From NCBI RefSeq assembly GCF_000378725.1, contig NZ_KB900374.1, forward strand, positions 1 to 64,000: a stretch of 64,000 bases of DNA, written 5' to 3'. A program made the position numbers and the translations under genes. Under the pieces are notes generated by a model that worked only from the letters and a program-made list of their open reading frames with translations, did no database searches and was not told the origin of the DNA. Source of the DNA: Peptoniphilus lacrimalis DSM 7455 (GTDB taxonomy: Bacteria; Bacillota; Clostridia; Tissierellales; Peptoniphilaceae). This document shows, one piece after another, positions 17,991-28,300 of the stretch (the stretch's first letter is position 1; the number at the start of each line of letters is the position of its first letter).

Positions 17991-19340
17991 TCTTTCTAAA
18001 TTTAAAAACTTTGTATATTCTTTTTTAAATACCAGCTCTACAGTTCCTGTAGGACCATTTCTATGTTTAGCAATTATAAGTTCACCGATATTTGGCTTTT
18101 CAGATTCCTCTTTATTGTAATACTCATCCCTGTATAAGAACATAACAACATCTGCATCTTGTTCAATTGCTCCAGATTCTCTCAAATCAGAAAGAATAGG
18201 TCTGTGGTCGCTACGAAGTTCGGGCGCTCTGGAAAGTTGTGACAAAGCTATTACTGGTACATCTAATTCTTTTGCTATCGCCTTTAGATTTCTAGAGATT
18301 GTTGAGATTTCTTGTTGCCTTGATTCAACCCTTCCAGACATCTGCATCAGTTGCAAATAATCTATAACAATAAGGTCAAGACCCTTTTCAACTTTCATTC
18401 TCCTACACTTAGCCTTTAATTCTAAGGGGCTTATAGCAGCCGTATCATCTATTTCTATTTTTAAATCAGATATAATTGGCATTGCATTAATTATTTTTGT
18501 CCACTCATCTTCATTAATATCTCCAGAAATAACTTTTTGCAAATCTACGTGTGCATTTGATGAAATTACTCTTTGTACTAGTTGATTTTTGCTCATTTCC
18601 AAAGAAAATATCGCCACCCTAGCATCATTTTTTAAAGCAGCATTTGTAGCAATATTTACCATTAGAGCTGTTTTTCCCATTGAAGGTCTAGCTGCAATTA
18701 AAACTAAATCTGATTTTTGAAGTCCTGAAAGTTTTCTATCTAAATCTACAAAACCAGTTGATAAGCCTGTAAGTCCACCAGGATTTTGTGCTCTTTGTTC
18801 CATTTGACTAAAAGAATCAAGCACAATATCTCTAATGTTTACAAGTCCATGTCTATTGGAATCTTCATTAATTTCGAAAATACTTTTTTCTGCAAGTTCA
18901 ATTAAACTTGACGCAGCCGCCTCTGGTGAATAAGCCTTTGTTATGACTTTTGAAGAAGAATCTATTAATTTTCTTAAAATAGATTTTTCTTTAATGATGT
19001 TTAAATAATATCTTGAATTTGAAACCGCTGCAACTGAGGAAGAAATATCAGCTAAATATACGCTTCCACCAACTTCTTCCAAAGAATCAGTTCTTAATAA
19101 TTCTTCTGATAAAGTTACCACGTCGCAGGCTTCATTTCTGTTGTATATAGATAATATGGAAGAATAAATTTTTTGGTGTGCAGGAGAATAAAAATCTTCT
19201 ACTGAAATTATTTCAATAGATAAAGTAATTGCCTCTTTAGACAAAAGCATTGCCCCAAGAGCTGAAGTTTCAGCATCATTATTGTGGGGTGGGATTCTTA
19301 AATTTTCCGTATCCAAATTATTTAATTCCATATCTTCCAT
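17979..19340 (-). CDS. dnaB: Replicative DNA helicase DnaB (DnaC in Bacillus)
   Basis: The hexameric helicase that unwinds DNA at the replication fork, 453 residues. The N-terminal domain (about 15-120, PPHNNDAETSALGAMLLS) binds primase. The RecA-like C-terminal ATPase has Walker A ARPSMGKTAL (about 216-225), Walker B LDLIVIDYLQLM and the EISTISRNLKAIAKEL helix. No intein is present. RBS GGTGA. It starts 2 bp after rplI, the conserved yybS-gdpP-rplI-dnaB order. Confidence 0.97.
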   Translation of the reverse strand: MEDMELNNLDTENLRIPPHNNDAETSALGAMLLSKEAITLSIEIISVEDFYSPAHQKIYSSILSIYNRNEACDVVTLSEELLRTDSLEEVGGSVYLADISSSVAAVSNSRYYLNIIKEKSILRKLIDSSSKVITKAYSPEAAASSLIELAEKSIFEINEDSNRHGLVNIRDIVLDSFSQMEQRAQNPGGLTGLSTGFVDLDRKLSGLQKSDLVLIAARPSMGKTALMVNIATNAALKNDARVAIFSLEMSKNQLVQRVISSNAHVDLQKVISGDINEDEWTKIINAMPIISDLKIEIDDTAAISPLELKAKCRRMKVEKGLDLIVIDYLQLMQMSGRVESRQQEISTISRNLKAIAKELDVPVIALSQLSRAPELRSDHRPILSDLRESGAIEQDADVVMFLYRDEYYNKEESEKPNIGELIIAKHRNGPTGTVELVFKKEYTKFLNLERGGE

Positions 19341-19342
19341 TT

Positions 19343-19789
19343 TTATTCACCATCAACTTCAACTTTTATATTTGCAACTATTTTAGGATATAATTTTATT
19401 TCAATATTTTTTAGCCCTATAGATTTTATATTTTCTGCAAGATCTATTTTTTTCTTATCTATCTGAACATTGTATTGCTTTTTTATTTGATCAGCTATAT
19501 CTTTTGAGGTAATAGCTCCAAATAATTTTCCACCATCACCTGCTTTAGCAGTTATTAATATTTTCTTACTTTCTAACCTTTTCTTAAGTTCCAAAGCTTG
19601 TTTTCTGTTTTCCTTTTCATTTTCTTCTTCTATTCTTTTTTCTTCTTGCCATTTTGCTAAATTTTCTTTTGTAGCTTCAATAGCAATTTTCATTGGGATT
19701 AAGAAATTTCTAGCATAGCCATCCTTGGCATTAATTAAATCCCCACTTTTTCCTAAATCTTTATGGTCTTTTATTAGAATTATTTTCAT
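19343..19789 (-). CDS. rplI: 50S ribosomal protein L9
   Basis: A 148-residue L9 with the classic N-terminal KIILIKDHKDLGKSGDLINA and DGYARNFLIP motif, the long connecting helix (about 45-75) and the C-terminal rRNA-binding domain. I use the ATG at 19789, which follows AAGGAGAATAAAG. An upstream in-frame start at 19831 lies inside gdpP and would add 14 residues foreign to L9. The start overlaps the 3' end of gdpP by 29 bp. Confidence 0.96.
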   Translation of the reverse strand: MKIILIKDHKDLGKSGDLINAKDGYARNFLIPMKIAIEATKENLAKWQEEKRIEEENEKENRKQALELKKRLESKKILITAKAGDGGKLFGAITSKDIADQIKKQYNVQIDKKKIDLAENIKSIGLKNIEIKLYPKIVANIKVEVDGE

Positions 19790-21788
19790 CTTTATTCTCC
19801 TTATTTTCTTCCATGTATTCATTAATAGCATCTGTTAATTTTTTCTCTGCTACTTCAAAATCCTTGGTGTCGAGCTGAGCTCCAGCCATATTCAAATGAC
19901 CTCCACCACCAATTTTTTCTAAAATTAATTGAACAGAAACAACTTCACCCCTAGACCTTCCAGAAATATGAATTTTATCTTTTGATAAAGTCATAACAAA
20001 AGATGCGTCAATACCATTAATTTCAAGAAGTGCATCTGCAGATTGAGCTGCAACTAAAACTGAATTGTCAAGTTCTTTCTCAAATTTTGCTACAGCAATA
20101 TTTCCGCCAATTATTTTTGCAGACTGAATAACTTCAGCCCTATATATCATAGTTGAAAAATCATCTTCAAAAAGCGCCTTAACTTTTGTCATGTCTGCTC
20201 CTGCTCTTCTCAAAGTTGAAGCAGCTTCAAAAGTTCTAACTCCTGTTTGGAAAGAGAAATTTTTCGTATCTACAACAATACCACTCATTAATGCATCAGC
20301 TTCAAAATGAGTTAAGTTTAAGTCATCTGACATATATTCAAGCATTTCTGTAATTAATTCACAAGTAGATGAAGCATAGGGCTCAACATATGTCAATACA
20401 GGATTTTTAACAAATTCTCCACCACGCCTGTGATGGTCAATTACTACAACCTGAGTTGTTCCATTTAATAGTTTGGGACATTCTGTAAAAGATGGTTTGT
20501 GATTATCTACAAGTATTAGCAATGAAGAATTTTTAATACTTGACAGAGCCTCATCTCTAGAAACAATTTTTCTATAAGTTTCAGGCTCCTCTTTCTTCAT
20601 TCTTTTTATTAAATTATCTATAGATGGATTTGATTGTTCTAAAACAATAAAACCATCCTTATTTCTATTTAAAGTCGCCCTAAGAACACCTATTGCTGCA
20701 CCTATTGCATCCATATCAGCATTTATATGGCCCATAACATAAACATTTTCTGATCTATCAATTAATTGTCTTAAAGCTTCACCAATTACCCTAGCTTTTA
20801 CTTTATTTCTTTTTTCTACAGCCTTTGATTTTCCACCGAAGAATTCATAGTTATCTGAAACTTTTATGACAGCTTGATCTCCACCACGTCCTAAAGCTAT
20901 ATCCAAACAGGAATCTGCTTCAACATTAGCCGCCTTAAAATTAAGACCGATTGAAGATGTCCCAATGGATAAGGTAATAGGCATAGAGTTTTCTCTATTT
21001 AATTCTCTTAAATCATCAAGAATATCAAATCTTTTTTCCCTGATATCAAGGAAAGATTTATAATCTAAAATAACCAAATAAGAATCTTCATTGTATTTTC
21101 TAAATAAAGCATCGTACTGTTCAAAATATGATCTTATTGTTGAGTCAATAGCTGCGATTAATTGTGGTTTATTAGCTGATGGAGTGGAATCCATAGCTTC
21201 ATCATAATTATCTACTTCTAATTTAACAACTATAGGATACTCATTTGTATATTTTTTCTTTAGCTCAAAATAAGCTGAATTGTTTACGAAATAAAATAAA
21301 ATTACCTTATCTCTTCCACCTTTTGACTTAGATGTATCACAAATATTTACATAAGCTCTATAGTAATCCATAGCAATATTTACATCAAAGGATTTTTTAT
21401 CATCATCCTTTAAAATATTTTTGAAATCAACGTCTTTAATAAAATCATCAATATTCTCATTCATAAGTTCCATATCTTCAAAAAGATTTAGAAAATGAGT
21501 GTTGTACCAAATAATAATTCCTTTTTCATCTGTAACAACAAGTGGATGAGGCATATTAAATATTGCTGTCTTAGTTAATGAATCAAAGTCCTCATCTAAA
21601 TTTTCCACATATTTTTTATTATCTTCATTTTTCTTCTCAATAGATTTGTAGGTAATTATAATGATGTAAATAAAAATTAGAAATAGGCCAAGACCTGCTT
21701 GAATTTTATATAGACCAGCTACAACAATTGCTATAAGGCCAAAAATCATATAGGCAGCAAAATCTTTCATTGAAAAATTATTTTTCAT
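19761..21788 (-). CDS. gdpP: Cyclic-di-AMP phosphodiesterase GdpP
   Basis: GdpP (YybT) degrades c-di-AMP, controlling turgor, potassium and cell-wall homeostasis. Order in 675 residues: two N-terminal membrane helices (about 10-45), a PAS-like domain (about 75-165), a degenerate GGDEF domain (about 170-300), then the DHH phosphodiesterase with GHINADMDAIGAAIG and VVVIDHHRRGG, and DHHA1 with GGGGHLNMAGAQL near the end. I choose the ATG at 21788 (RBS AGGTG); a GTG three codons upstream is also in frame. It overlaps rplI and abuts the YybS-like gene. Confidence 0.95.
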   Translation of the reverse strand: MKNNFSMKDFAAYMIFGLIAIVVAGLYKIQAGLGLFLIFIYIIIITYKSIEKKNEDNKKYVENLDEDFDSLTKTAIFNMPHPLVVTDEKGIIIWYNTHFLNLFEDMELMNENIDDFIKDVDFKNILKDDDKKSFDVNIAMDYYRAYVNICDTSKSKGGRDKVILFYFVNNSAYFELKKKYTNEYPIVVKLEVDNYDEAMDSTPSANKPQLIAAIDSTIRSYFEQYDALFRKYNEDSYLVILDYKSFLDIREKRFDILDDLRELNRENSMPITLSIGTSSIGLNFKAANVEADSCLDIALGRGGDQAVIKVSDNYEFFGGKSKAVEKRNKVKARVIGEALRQLIDRSENVYVMGHINADMDAIGAAIGVLRATLNRNKDGFIVLEQSNPSIDNLIKRMKKEEPETYRKIVSRDEALSSIKNSSLLILVDNHKPSFTECPKLLNGTTQVVVIDHHRRGGEFVKNPVLTYVEPYASSTCELITEMLEYMSDDLNLTHFEADALMSGIVVDTKNFSFQTGVRTFEAASTLRRAGADMTKVKALFEDDFSTMIYRAEVIQSAKIIGGNIAVAKFEKELDNSVLVAAQSADALLEINGIDASFVMTLSKDKIHISGRSRGEVVSVQLILEKIGGGGHLNMAGAQLDTKDFEVAEKKLTDAINEYMEENKENKDENNSNKRP

Positions 21789-21789
21789 A

Positions 21790-22704
21790 TTACACACCTA
21801 TCTTTCTAAAATCTATAAACAAATCTACTGCGCCTAAAAATATAAATAGCATTTGCAAGAATGGAAAAGTTAGACTAACAATTATAATAATAGTTTGCAA
21901 AAATCTACTAACCTTCATAGAAGTCATGAAAAACTTTATAATTGCTAGACCTTCAACAAAGAGTAAAAATAAAAGAATAAACAATAAGTTTTTATAAATA
22001 ATCTCTGTTCCCTGTGGAAATTTCAATAGATATAAAACACCAATGGTCGCAAAGCCTAAAAAAATAACCTCTTTTGGTATCTTAATAAATTCCAAAGTTG
22101 GTGGACCTATAATTATTCTTCCCTTTGCAAACATAGTCCTTACAACTGAAATATATACTATATAAGAAAAAACCAAAGATGAAATAATAAGGTAAGATGG
22201 TGCCATTTGCAAGAAAGTATAATACAAGTTTGAAACTCTTGATGTGATATCAAAAATTTCAGTATCTGCAAGGCCGACTTCACTACCTATATTAGTATAA
22301 ATGTTGATTAATCCCTCAAGAGTTTTTTTAGAATTTAAAACCTCTGAATTAATGCCAAAAGAAACCAGTAAAACTATAACGGATGCAAAAAATGAAATTG
22401 CACCAGCTATAAAGATATGAGTTCTTGACCTTCTACTCGTAATCATATAATGGAAAACCAAAATTAAGGGTCCGAAAATTGTAAATACAACAAAACCATC
22501 TATAGGATTAAAAATTGCGCCTAAAAGCACACAAACCCCTATAAATATTCCCATAATTTTAAGGATTCCCTCCTTAATGGATTCTACAATATACATCGAA
22601 GGGAAAAAAATATATAAAAATGGAAACACTACACCACATAAGGCTGAAAGAATCGATTTAATAGCCAACATGAGTAAATCTCCATAGTTCTTTTTATCTT
22701 CCAA
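21790..22704 (-). CDS. YybS-family (DUF2232) membrane protein
   Basis: About 304 residues with seven to eight hydrophobic segments, directly upstream of gdpP as yybS is in Bacillus. The function is unproven. The likely start is TTG at 22704 (MEDKKNYGDLLML) because GGAGGAG lies 9 bp upstream. The in-frame ATG at 22734 falls between a promoter-like -10 (ATGGTAAAAT) and that RBS and so would be in untranscribed or leader DNA; a 10-residue longer form cannot be excluded. The stop codon overlaps the alternative GTG start of gdpP. Confidence 0.82.
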   Translation of the reverse strand: MEDKKNYGDLLMLAIKSILSALCGVVFPFLYIFFPSMYIVESIKEGILKIMGIFIGVCVLLGAIFNPIDGFVVFTIFGPLILVFHYMITSRRSRTHIFIAGAISFFASVIVLLVSFGINSEVLNSKKTLEGLINIYTNIGSEVGLADTEIFDITSRVSNLYYTFLQMAPSYLIISSLVFSYIVYISVVRTMFAKGRIIIGPPTLEFIKIPKEVIFLGFATIGVLYLLKFPQGTEIIYKNLLFILLFLLFVEGLAIIKFFMTSMKVSRFLQTIIIIVSLTFPFLQMLFIFLGAVDLFIDFRKIGV

Positions 22705-23056
22705 AGAATCAACTCCTCCAACATATTTTACCATACCAGTACAAGTTTATACAAGAATACAGATTCTCAAAAATATGGAAAATTAGAGAAAAAGAAATAT
22801 TATTTAATAATATTATTTATACAAAAATTTTTTATTATTTTTATACAAAATATTTTATAAATTAACCTTAAAATATAAAAAAATTATAATAAGTGTAAAA
22901 AGCTAAAGTTAAATTTACAAATAATATATTAATTTTTCACTTACTTAACAATATATATTAATTTTACCCATATATAATTAAAAAATATAAAAATTTAAGC
23001 ATTATATTATGAAATACATTCCACTTTATGGTATAATATATTTGAGGAGTGATAGT
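22705..23056. other. AT-rich divergent intergenic region
   Basis: This gap separates the minus-strand yybS unit from the plus-strand IclR gene. It is almost entirely A and T, with several short TTTATACAAAAT-like repeats. It holds a promoter-like -10 on each strand: ATGGTAAAAT for yybS at about 22,723-22,732 and TATAAT at 23032-23037 for iclR. I see no gene or stable RNA structure. Confidence 0.6.
23032..23037 (+). promoter_or_regulatory. IclR-gene promoter -10
   Basis: TATAAT preceded by TATGG forms an extended -10, with expected start near 23044, only 13 nt ahead of the chosen ATG. This argues against the in-frame upstream ATG at 23009, which would lie before the transcription start. Confidence 0.65.
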
Positions 23057-23803
23057 ATGATTCAAAGCTTGGTTAAAGCTGCAAATGTTTTGAATTTTTT
23101 AAGAACTGAAAATAGAGAACTTACAATAGCTGAAATTTCAGAACATTTAGATTTGCCTCCCTCAACAGCCCACAGAATATTGAGAACCCTGATTTCTGTA
23201 AAATATGTTTACAAGGATGAAAAAACTCATTTATATTCTTTAGGTTCTGGACTTATACCCTTGGGATTTTCAGCAACAGCATTTGTAAATCCTCAAAGAG
23301 AAACTTCAGACGTTTTAAAAGAATTATCATTACAAACTGGCGAGGATTCTTTTTTGATTATAAAAAGTGGTAGAAAGGGGCTAGTAATTTCAAAAGTAGA
23401 AGGAAAACACCCTCTAAAAATAGTAGAAAATTTTGGATACGAAATTGACCTTCATTGGGGAGCAATAAGAAAAGTTATCTTGGCTTTCCAAAGCAAAGAA
23501 TTTATAGATAAATATATAAGTGAAGGTTTGTCCGACAATCTTAACGGAAAAGTTGATGTCGGAAAATTAAAAAAAGAATTAGAAGAAATCAGAAAAAATA
23601 TGGTATCAACATCTAATTCCGACTATATCACGAATGCAGCAGGAATAGGGGCACCTGTTTTTAATTATAACGGTGAACTTCTAGGAGCTTTAGGAATAGT
23701 TTTGCCTAAAGAAAGAATGACTGAAGAAAACAAAGAAAGTTTTATAAATTCTGTAAAATCTTGTGCTGAAAAGCTTTCAAAAAATATTGGTTACACAAAT
23801 TAA
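23057..23803 (+). CDS. IclR-family transcriptional regulator
   Basis: A 248-residue regulator with an N-terminal winged helix-turn-helix (about 5-65, LVKAANVLNFLRTENRELTI, then SEHLDLPPSTAHRILRTLI) and a C-terminal GAF-like effector domain (about 80-245, DSFLIIKSGRKGLVISKVEG, AAGIGAPVFNYNGELLGALG). IclR proteins respond to small carboxylates or aromatic compounds. No adjacent catabolic gene hints at the ligand. It is the only plus-strand gene in the left 32 kb and is monocistronic. The start is set by GAGGAG and the -10 position. Confidence 0.93.
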   Translation: MIQSLVKAANVLNFLRTENRELTIAEISEHLDLPPSTAHRILRTLISVKYVYKDEKTHLYSLGSGLIPLGFSATAFVNPQRETSDVLKELSLQTGEDSFLIIKSGRKGLVISKVEGKHPLKIVENFGYEIDLHWGAIRKVILAFQSKEFIDKYISEGLSDNLNGKVDVGKLKKELEEIRKNMVSTSNSDYITNAAGIGAPVFNYNGELLGALGIVLPKERMTEENKESFINSVKSCAEKLSKNIGYTN

Positions 23804-23831
23804 GCTTACTAATTAAATTTTTTATATACTC

Positions 23832-23862
23832 AAAAACACCCTCCTAATATTAGGGGGGTGTT
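23832..23862. terminator. Intrinsic terminator after the IclR gene
   Basis: A strong hairpin AAAACACCC/GGGTGTTTT with an inner CCTAATATTAGG is followed by a T-run on the plus strand and also has A residues on its left. It lies about 30 bp beyond the IclR stop. The remaining AT-rich gap to engB (23863-24083) holds nothing I can identify. Confidence 0.85.
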
Positions 23863-24083
23863 TTATAAGCTTCACCATAAAGTTTTCACCAATACTAGAT
23901 TTCGCATTAAAACTTACTTTGGCATTTTTTAATCTTTTAATTATTAATTTTTCTCTTTTCAAATTTCTTTAGACATAATCTTTTTTAATCGCTTATTAAA
24001 TAACTTAATAATATAATTTAATGTTTAAAATTTATATAAATTTTTAATTATATATATTAATTACTACAAATCAAAACTTCTCT

Positions 24084-24680
24084 CTAAGCCTTTTTAAATT
24101 TAATTATATCATCAAATATATACCACAATTCATCAACTTCATCTTTATCAACAGAAGAAAATGGTATTATATTTTCTTTTACTGGAGCTTTCAATTTTCT
24201 TGCTATATTATCTATATTTTTCTTCACCGAGCTTTTTGATATTTTATCTTTTTTTGTTGCTATAACTATTCCCGAAAATCCTGAAGCTAACAGATAATCA
24301 TACATCTGTAGATCAAGCTGTGTTGGGTCATGTCTAATATCAACTAAAAGTATTGTTTCTAAAAGATTTTCTCTGGTTTCTAAATATTCATTTATTATAT
24401 TTGCCCAGCTATCTTTTTCTTTTTTTGAAACTTTTGCATATCCGTATCCCGGTAAATCCACAAGCCTTAAATCCTCATTAACCTTGTAAAAATTAATAGT
24501 TCGTGTTTTTCCTGGTGTTGAAGAAGTTCTAGCAAGATTTTTTCTTCCCAGCATTGCATTTATAAAAGATGATTTACCTACGTTTGACCTGCCTGCAAAA
24601 GCAAATTCAGGCAAATTATTTGCTGGATAAGTTTCTTTTTTTACTGCTACTTTTTCTAAATCTGATATCTTTACTTTCAT
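24084..24680 (-). CDS. engB: Ribosome biogenesis GTPase YsxC/EngB
   Basis: An essential GTPase for late 50S assembly, 198 residues. G1 is GRSNVGKSSF (about 31-40), G2 lies around SSTPGKTRTINF, G3 is DLPGYGYAK (about 75-83), and G4 is TKKDKISKS. RBS AGGTGA overlaps the lon stop codon region, and the ATG comes immediately after lon. The lon-engB pair is conserved in Firmicutes. Confidence 0.96.
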   Translation of the reverse strand: MKVKISDLEKVAVKKETYPANNLPEFAFAGRSNVGKSSFINAMLGRKNLARTSSTPGKTRTINFYKVNEDLRLVDLPGYGYAKVSKKEKDSWANIINEYLETRENLLETILLVDIRHDPTQLDLQMYDYLLASGFSGIVIATKKDKISKSSVKKNIDNIARKLKAPVKENIIPFSSVDKDEVDELWYIFDDIIKFKKA

Positions 24681-26999
24681 TTAATCACCTAGACTAATTT
24701 TTGCAACATCTTCCATTGATGATATTGGAATTATTTCAAGATTTTTAATTGCATCGTCTTCAATTTCTTCTAAATCTCTCTTGTTTTCCATAGGAATTAA
24801 AACTTTTTTAACACCAAATCTTTCTGCCGCTAATAATTTTTCTTTTAAGCCCCCAATAGGCAAAACTTTTCCTCTTAAGGTTATTTCTCCTGTCATTGCA
24901 ATATCTCTGTACACTTTTTTATTACTCAATGCAGATAATACTGCTGTTGTTATTGTTATTCCGGCTGAAGGTCCATCCTTTGGAACAGCTCCTTCAGGAA
25001 CGTGAATGTGTATATCCTTTGTTTTTCTAAATGTAGGGTCTATGTTGAAATTTTCTGCATTAGAAGCAATATAAGAAATACCGGCTATAGCTGATTCTTT
25101 CATTACATCGCCCAAAGAACCTGTAAGTGTTATTTTACCAGAACCCTCCATTATTGTTGCTTCAATTGAAAGAGTTGTTCCTCCAACCGCTGTCCATGCT
25201 AGTCCATTGACAATTCCTACTTCATCTTTTTTTGAAACTTCATCTATTAAAAATCTCTTTTCACCTAAAAAGTTTTTAACATTTCTTGTCGTTACAACAA
25301 TTGAGTCAAATTTATCATCTTCTACTACTTTTAATGCAGCTTTTCTTGCAATCTTTGAAATTTCTTTTTCCAAGGACCTCACACCTGCTTCTCTAGTGTA
25401 AAAATCTATAATATCCCTTATAGCCCTATCTGAAATTTTTATTTGGTTTTTCTTTAGTCCATTTTCTTCAAATTGTTTTGGTACCAAATATTTTTTAGCT
25501 ATATTAAATTTTTCATTTGGTGTATAACCACCTAAATTTATCACTTCCATCCTATCTAAAAGCGGACGTGGAATTGTTGATGTTGTATTTGCTGTTGCTA
25601 TGAAAAATACATTTGATAGATCAAAGGGTAATTCCAAATAGTGGTCTGTAAATGTTGAATTTTGTTCAGGATCTAACACTTCTAACAAGCCACTTGCAGG
25701 ATCACCTCTATATGAATTTCCAATCTTATCTATTTCATCAAATAAAAATACTGGGTCCTTTGTTTTAGCCTTTCTAATAAGAGAAATTATTCTTCCTGGC
25801 ATGGATCCAATATATGTCCTTCTGTGGCCTCTTATTTCAGCTTCATCAGTAACTCCTCCAAGGCTCATTCTAACAAAATTTCTATTTAGAGCATCTGCAA
25901 CAGATTGTGCAATAGAAGTTTTTCCTACTCCAGGTGGCCCAACAAGGCAAAGTATGGGACCTTTTAAATCATTTCCTGCCAATTTTTTAACTGCAATAAA
26001 TTCCAAAATTCTTTCTTTTACAGTTTTTAAACCGTAATGGTTTTTATCAAGAATTTTTCTTGCCTTAGACAAATTAATTTTTGATTTCTTTTCTTCCATC
26101 CAAGGAAGTTCTAAAATCCAATCTAAATAATTCACGCCTACTGAATATTCAGGTGACATTGAGTTGGTATTTTCAAGTTTTTTAACTTCTTTTAAAGCTT
26201 TTTCCCTTACCTCATCAGGCAAGTTTTTTTCTTTAATAAGTCTTTTATATTTTGAAATTGTTTCCTCTTCTTCCTCGTCATCACCAAGTTCTTTGTGGAT
26301 TATTTTTAATTGTTCCTTTAAATAATATTCTCTTTGAATCTTATTCATCTTTGTTTTTACTTGATTATCAATGTTTTTTTCTATAGATAATACTTCTATT
26401 TCCCTTTTCATAATTGCATGGAAATTAACAAGTCTTTCGTAAACATCAACTGATTCAAGAATTTTTTGACTATCTTTTAATTTTAAATTCAAATAGGAAC
26501 AAGCAGTATCAACAAGCCTTCCCGGTGTTGAAGAATCAACCGCTGACTGTAAAAGACCAGGTATTAATCTGTCATCAAGCTCTCCATAAGAATATATATC
26601 AGATTCCACTAATCTCAAGGCTGCTTCTATGTCTTTATTTCCTTCCGAAACTTCCTCTTCCTCAAAAACTTCAATTTCTGCTTGTAAATATCCGTCTTCT
26701 TCATTAAGAGAAATCATCCTTGCTCTTTCAATTCCTTCTACTAAAACTCTAACAATACCTCCTGGCACTTTCAGTATCTGCTTTACCTCAGCTATAGTTC
26801 CATATTTATAAATATCGTCAATTTTTGGTTCTTTAACCATCGAGTCTTTTTGACTTGCCAGAAAAATTTTTGAATCATGAAGTTCTGCATTTTCAACCGC
26901 ATTTATAGATATTTCTCTCCCACAATCAAAATGAGTAACACTTTTAGGAAATATGACTAAATCCCTCATGGGAATCATAGGTATTTTTAATGTTTCCAT
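24681..26999 (-). CDS. lon: ATP-dependent protease Lon
   Basis: A cytosolic hexameric AAA+ serine protease that degrades misfolded and regulatory proteins. Its 772 residues comprise the N-terminal LON substrate domain (1-195, PMIPMRDLVIFP), a coiled coil, the AAA module with Walker A GPPGVGKTSI (about 353-362), and the S16 protease domain with catalytic Ser in PKDGPSAGITI (about 675) and Lys in PIGGLKEKLLAA. RBS AAGGAAA. A terminator separates it from clpX upstream, so it may have its own weak promoter. Confidence 0.97.
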   Translation of the reverse strand: METLKIPMIPMRDLVIFPKSVTHFDCGREISINAVENAELHDSKIFLASQKDSMVKEPKIDDIYKYGTIAEVKQILKVPGGIVRVLVEGIERARMISLNEEDGYLQAEIEVFEEEEVSEGNKDIEAALRLVESDIYSYGELDDRLIPGLLQSAVDSSTPGRLVDTACSYLNLKLKDSQKILESVDVYERLVNFHAIMKREIEVLSIEKNIDNQVKTKMNKIQREYYLKEQLKIIHKELGDDEEEEETISKYKRLIKEKNLPDEVREKALKEVKKLENTNSMSPEYSVGVNYLDWILELPWMEEKKSKINLSKARKILDKNHYGLKTVKERILEFIAVKKLAGNDLKGPILCLVGPPGVGKTSIAQSVADALNRNFVRMSLGGVTDEAEIRGHRRTYIGSMPGRIISLIRKAKTKDPVFLFDEIDKIGNSYRGDPASGLLEVLDPEQNSTFTDHYLELPFDLSNVFFIATANTTSTIPRPLLDRMEVINLGGYTPNEKFNIAKKYLVPKQFEENGLKKNQIKISDRAIRDIIDFYTREAGVRSLEKEISKIARKAALKVVEDDKFDSIVVTTRNVKNFLGEKRFLIDEVSKKDEVGIVNGLAWTAVGGTTLSIEATIMEGSGKITLTGSLGDVMKESAIAGISYIASNAENFNIDPTFRKTKDIHIHVPEGAVPKDGPSAGITITTAVLSALSNKKVYRDIAMTGEITLRGKVLPIGGLKEKLLAAERFGVKKVLIPMENKRDLEEIEDDAIKNLEIIPISSMEDVAKISLGD

Positions 27000-27013
27000 A
27001 TAGTTTCCTTTCT

Positions 27014-27041
27014 ATTAAAAAAACCTTGCATTGCAAGGTTT
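27014..27041 (-). terminator. Intrinsic terminator between clpX and lon
   Basis: A near-perfect palindrome AACCTTGCA/TGCAAGGTT followed by seven U on the minus strand lies about 25 bp after the clpX stop. Only about 15 nt separate it from the lon RBS. Confidence 0.85.
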
Positions 27042-27063
27042 ATCATTTTATATTAAAAAGTTG

Positions 27064-28293
27064 CTACTGAGCTTTCTTTTTAATTAACTTTGGCGCTTCT
27101 TTTCCTTCAACTGAAGCCTTAGTAACTTCTACTCCCACTACATCTTCTCTTGATGGAACTTCATACATAATGTTCATTATTGTATTTTCAATAACACCTC
27201 TTAAACCTCTGGCTCCAGCCTTTTTTTCTATAGCTTTTTTTGCTATATCTCTTAAAGCGTCATCATCAAAAATTAAATCAACATTGTCTAATTTCATAAG
27301 TTCCTTATATTGTTTAACTAAAGCATTTTTTGGTTTAGTTAAAATTTCCACTAGAGCATCTTCATCAAGTTCTTCCAAAGTAATAGTTACTGGTAATCTA
27401 CCTATAAGTTCAGGTATTAAGCCGAATTTCAAAAGATCTTCAGTTTCCACTTTTTTAAGAATAGCTTTTCTTTCAATATTCTTATCATAAATTGCAGCTT
27501 CAAAACCCATAGATGATTTCATAGTTCTTTGCTCAATAATCTTTTCTAAACCGTCAAAAGCTCCTCCAACAATAAATAAGATATTTGTAGTATCTACTTG
27601 AATAAACTCTTGATTAGGATGTTTTCTGCCTCCTTGTGGAGGAACATTAGCAACAGTACCCTCAATAATTTTTAAAAGAGCCTGCTGAACACCTTCTCCT
27701 GAAACATCTCTTGTTATTGATACATTTTCAGATTTTCTTGCAATCTTATCAATTTCATCTATATATATTATTCCCTTTTCAGCTCTTTCTATATCATAAT
27801 CAGCATTTTGTATTAATTTTAATATAATATTTTCAACATCTTCACCTACATAACCAGCTTCTGTCAATGTTGTGGCATCACATATAGCAAAAGGCACATG
27901 AAGAAGTTTAGCTAATGTTTGAGCTAAAAGTGTTTTACCACTTCCAGTAGGTCCAATCATTAAAATATTAGATTTTTGAAGCTCAATATCTGAATTTTCG
28001 ATTTTCTTATTAGAATTTATTCTTTTATAGTGATTATATACAGCTACTGCTAAAGCTTTTTTTGCTGATTCCTGTTTTACTACATATGAATCTAGTATAT
28101 GTTTTATCTGTGCAGGTTTTGGTAAATCAAAGTCTTCAGTATCATCACTATTCAATTCATTTGCTAAAATATTGTTGCACAAGTCCACACATTCGTTACA
28201 TATTGAAACATTTGGACCGGCAATAAGTCTTTTAACCTGATTTTGTGTTTTTCCACAAAAAGAACATCTTAAGACTTTTTCTGTTGTCTCCAT
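27064..28293 (-). CDS. clpX: ClpXP unfoldase subunit ClpX
   Basis: The AAA+ unfoldase that feeds substrates to ClpP, 409 residues. An N-terminal C4 zinc finger (CSFCGK...CNECVDLC, about 10-39) is followed by the AAA core with Walker [14 protein letters not shown] (about 118-130), Walker [12 protein letters not shown] and the C-terminal [10 protein letters not shown] sensor segment. It follows clpP by 7 bp in the tig-clpP-clpX order found widely in bacteria. RBS GAGGT. Confidence 0.97.
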   Translation of the reverse strand: METTEKVLRCSFCGKTQNQVKRLIAGPNVSICNECVDLCNNILANELNSDDTEDFDLPKPAQIKHILDSYVVKQESAKKALAVAVYNHYKRINSNKKIENSDIELQKSNILMIGPTGSGKTLLAQTLAKLLHVPFAICDATTLTEAGYVGEDVENIILKLIQNADYDIERAEKGIIYIDEIDKIARKSENVSITRDVSGEGVQQALLKIIEGTVANVPPQGGRKHPNQEFIQVDTTNILFIVGGAFDGLEKIIEQRTMKSSMGFEAAIYDKNIERKAILKKVETEDLLKFGLIPELIGRLPVTITLEELDEDALVEILTKPKNALVKQYKELMKLDNVDLIFDDDALRDIAKKAIEKKAGARGLRGVIENTIMNIMYEVPSREDVVGVEVTKASVEGKEAPKLIKKKAQ

Positions 28294-28300
28294 TAATACC

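Noticed and set aside
19790-19831. Upstream start for ribosomal protein L9
   Set aside because: The extra residues are out of family, and AAGGAG lies between the two candidate starts.
22705-23056. AT-rich gap as a replication origin near dnaB
   Set aside because: No DnaA-box clusters (TTATCCACA-like) were seen and neither dnaA nor dnaN is nearby.
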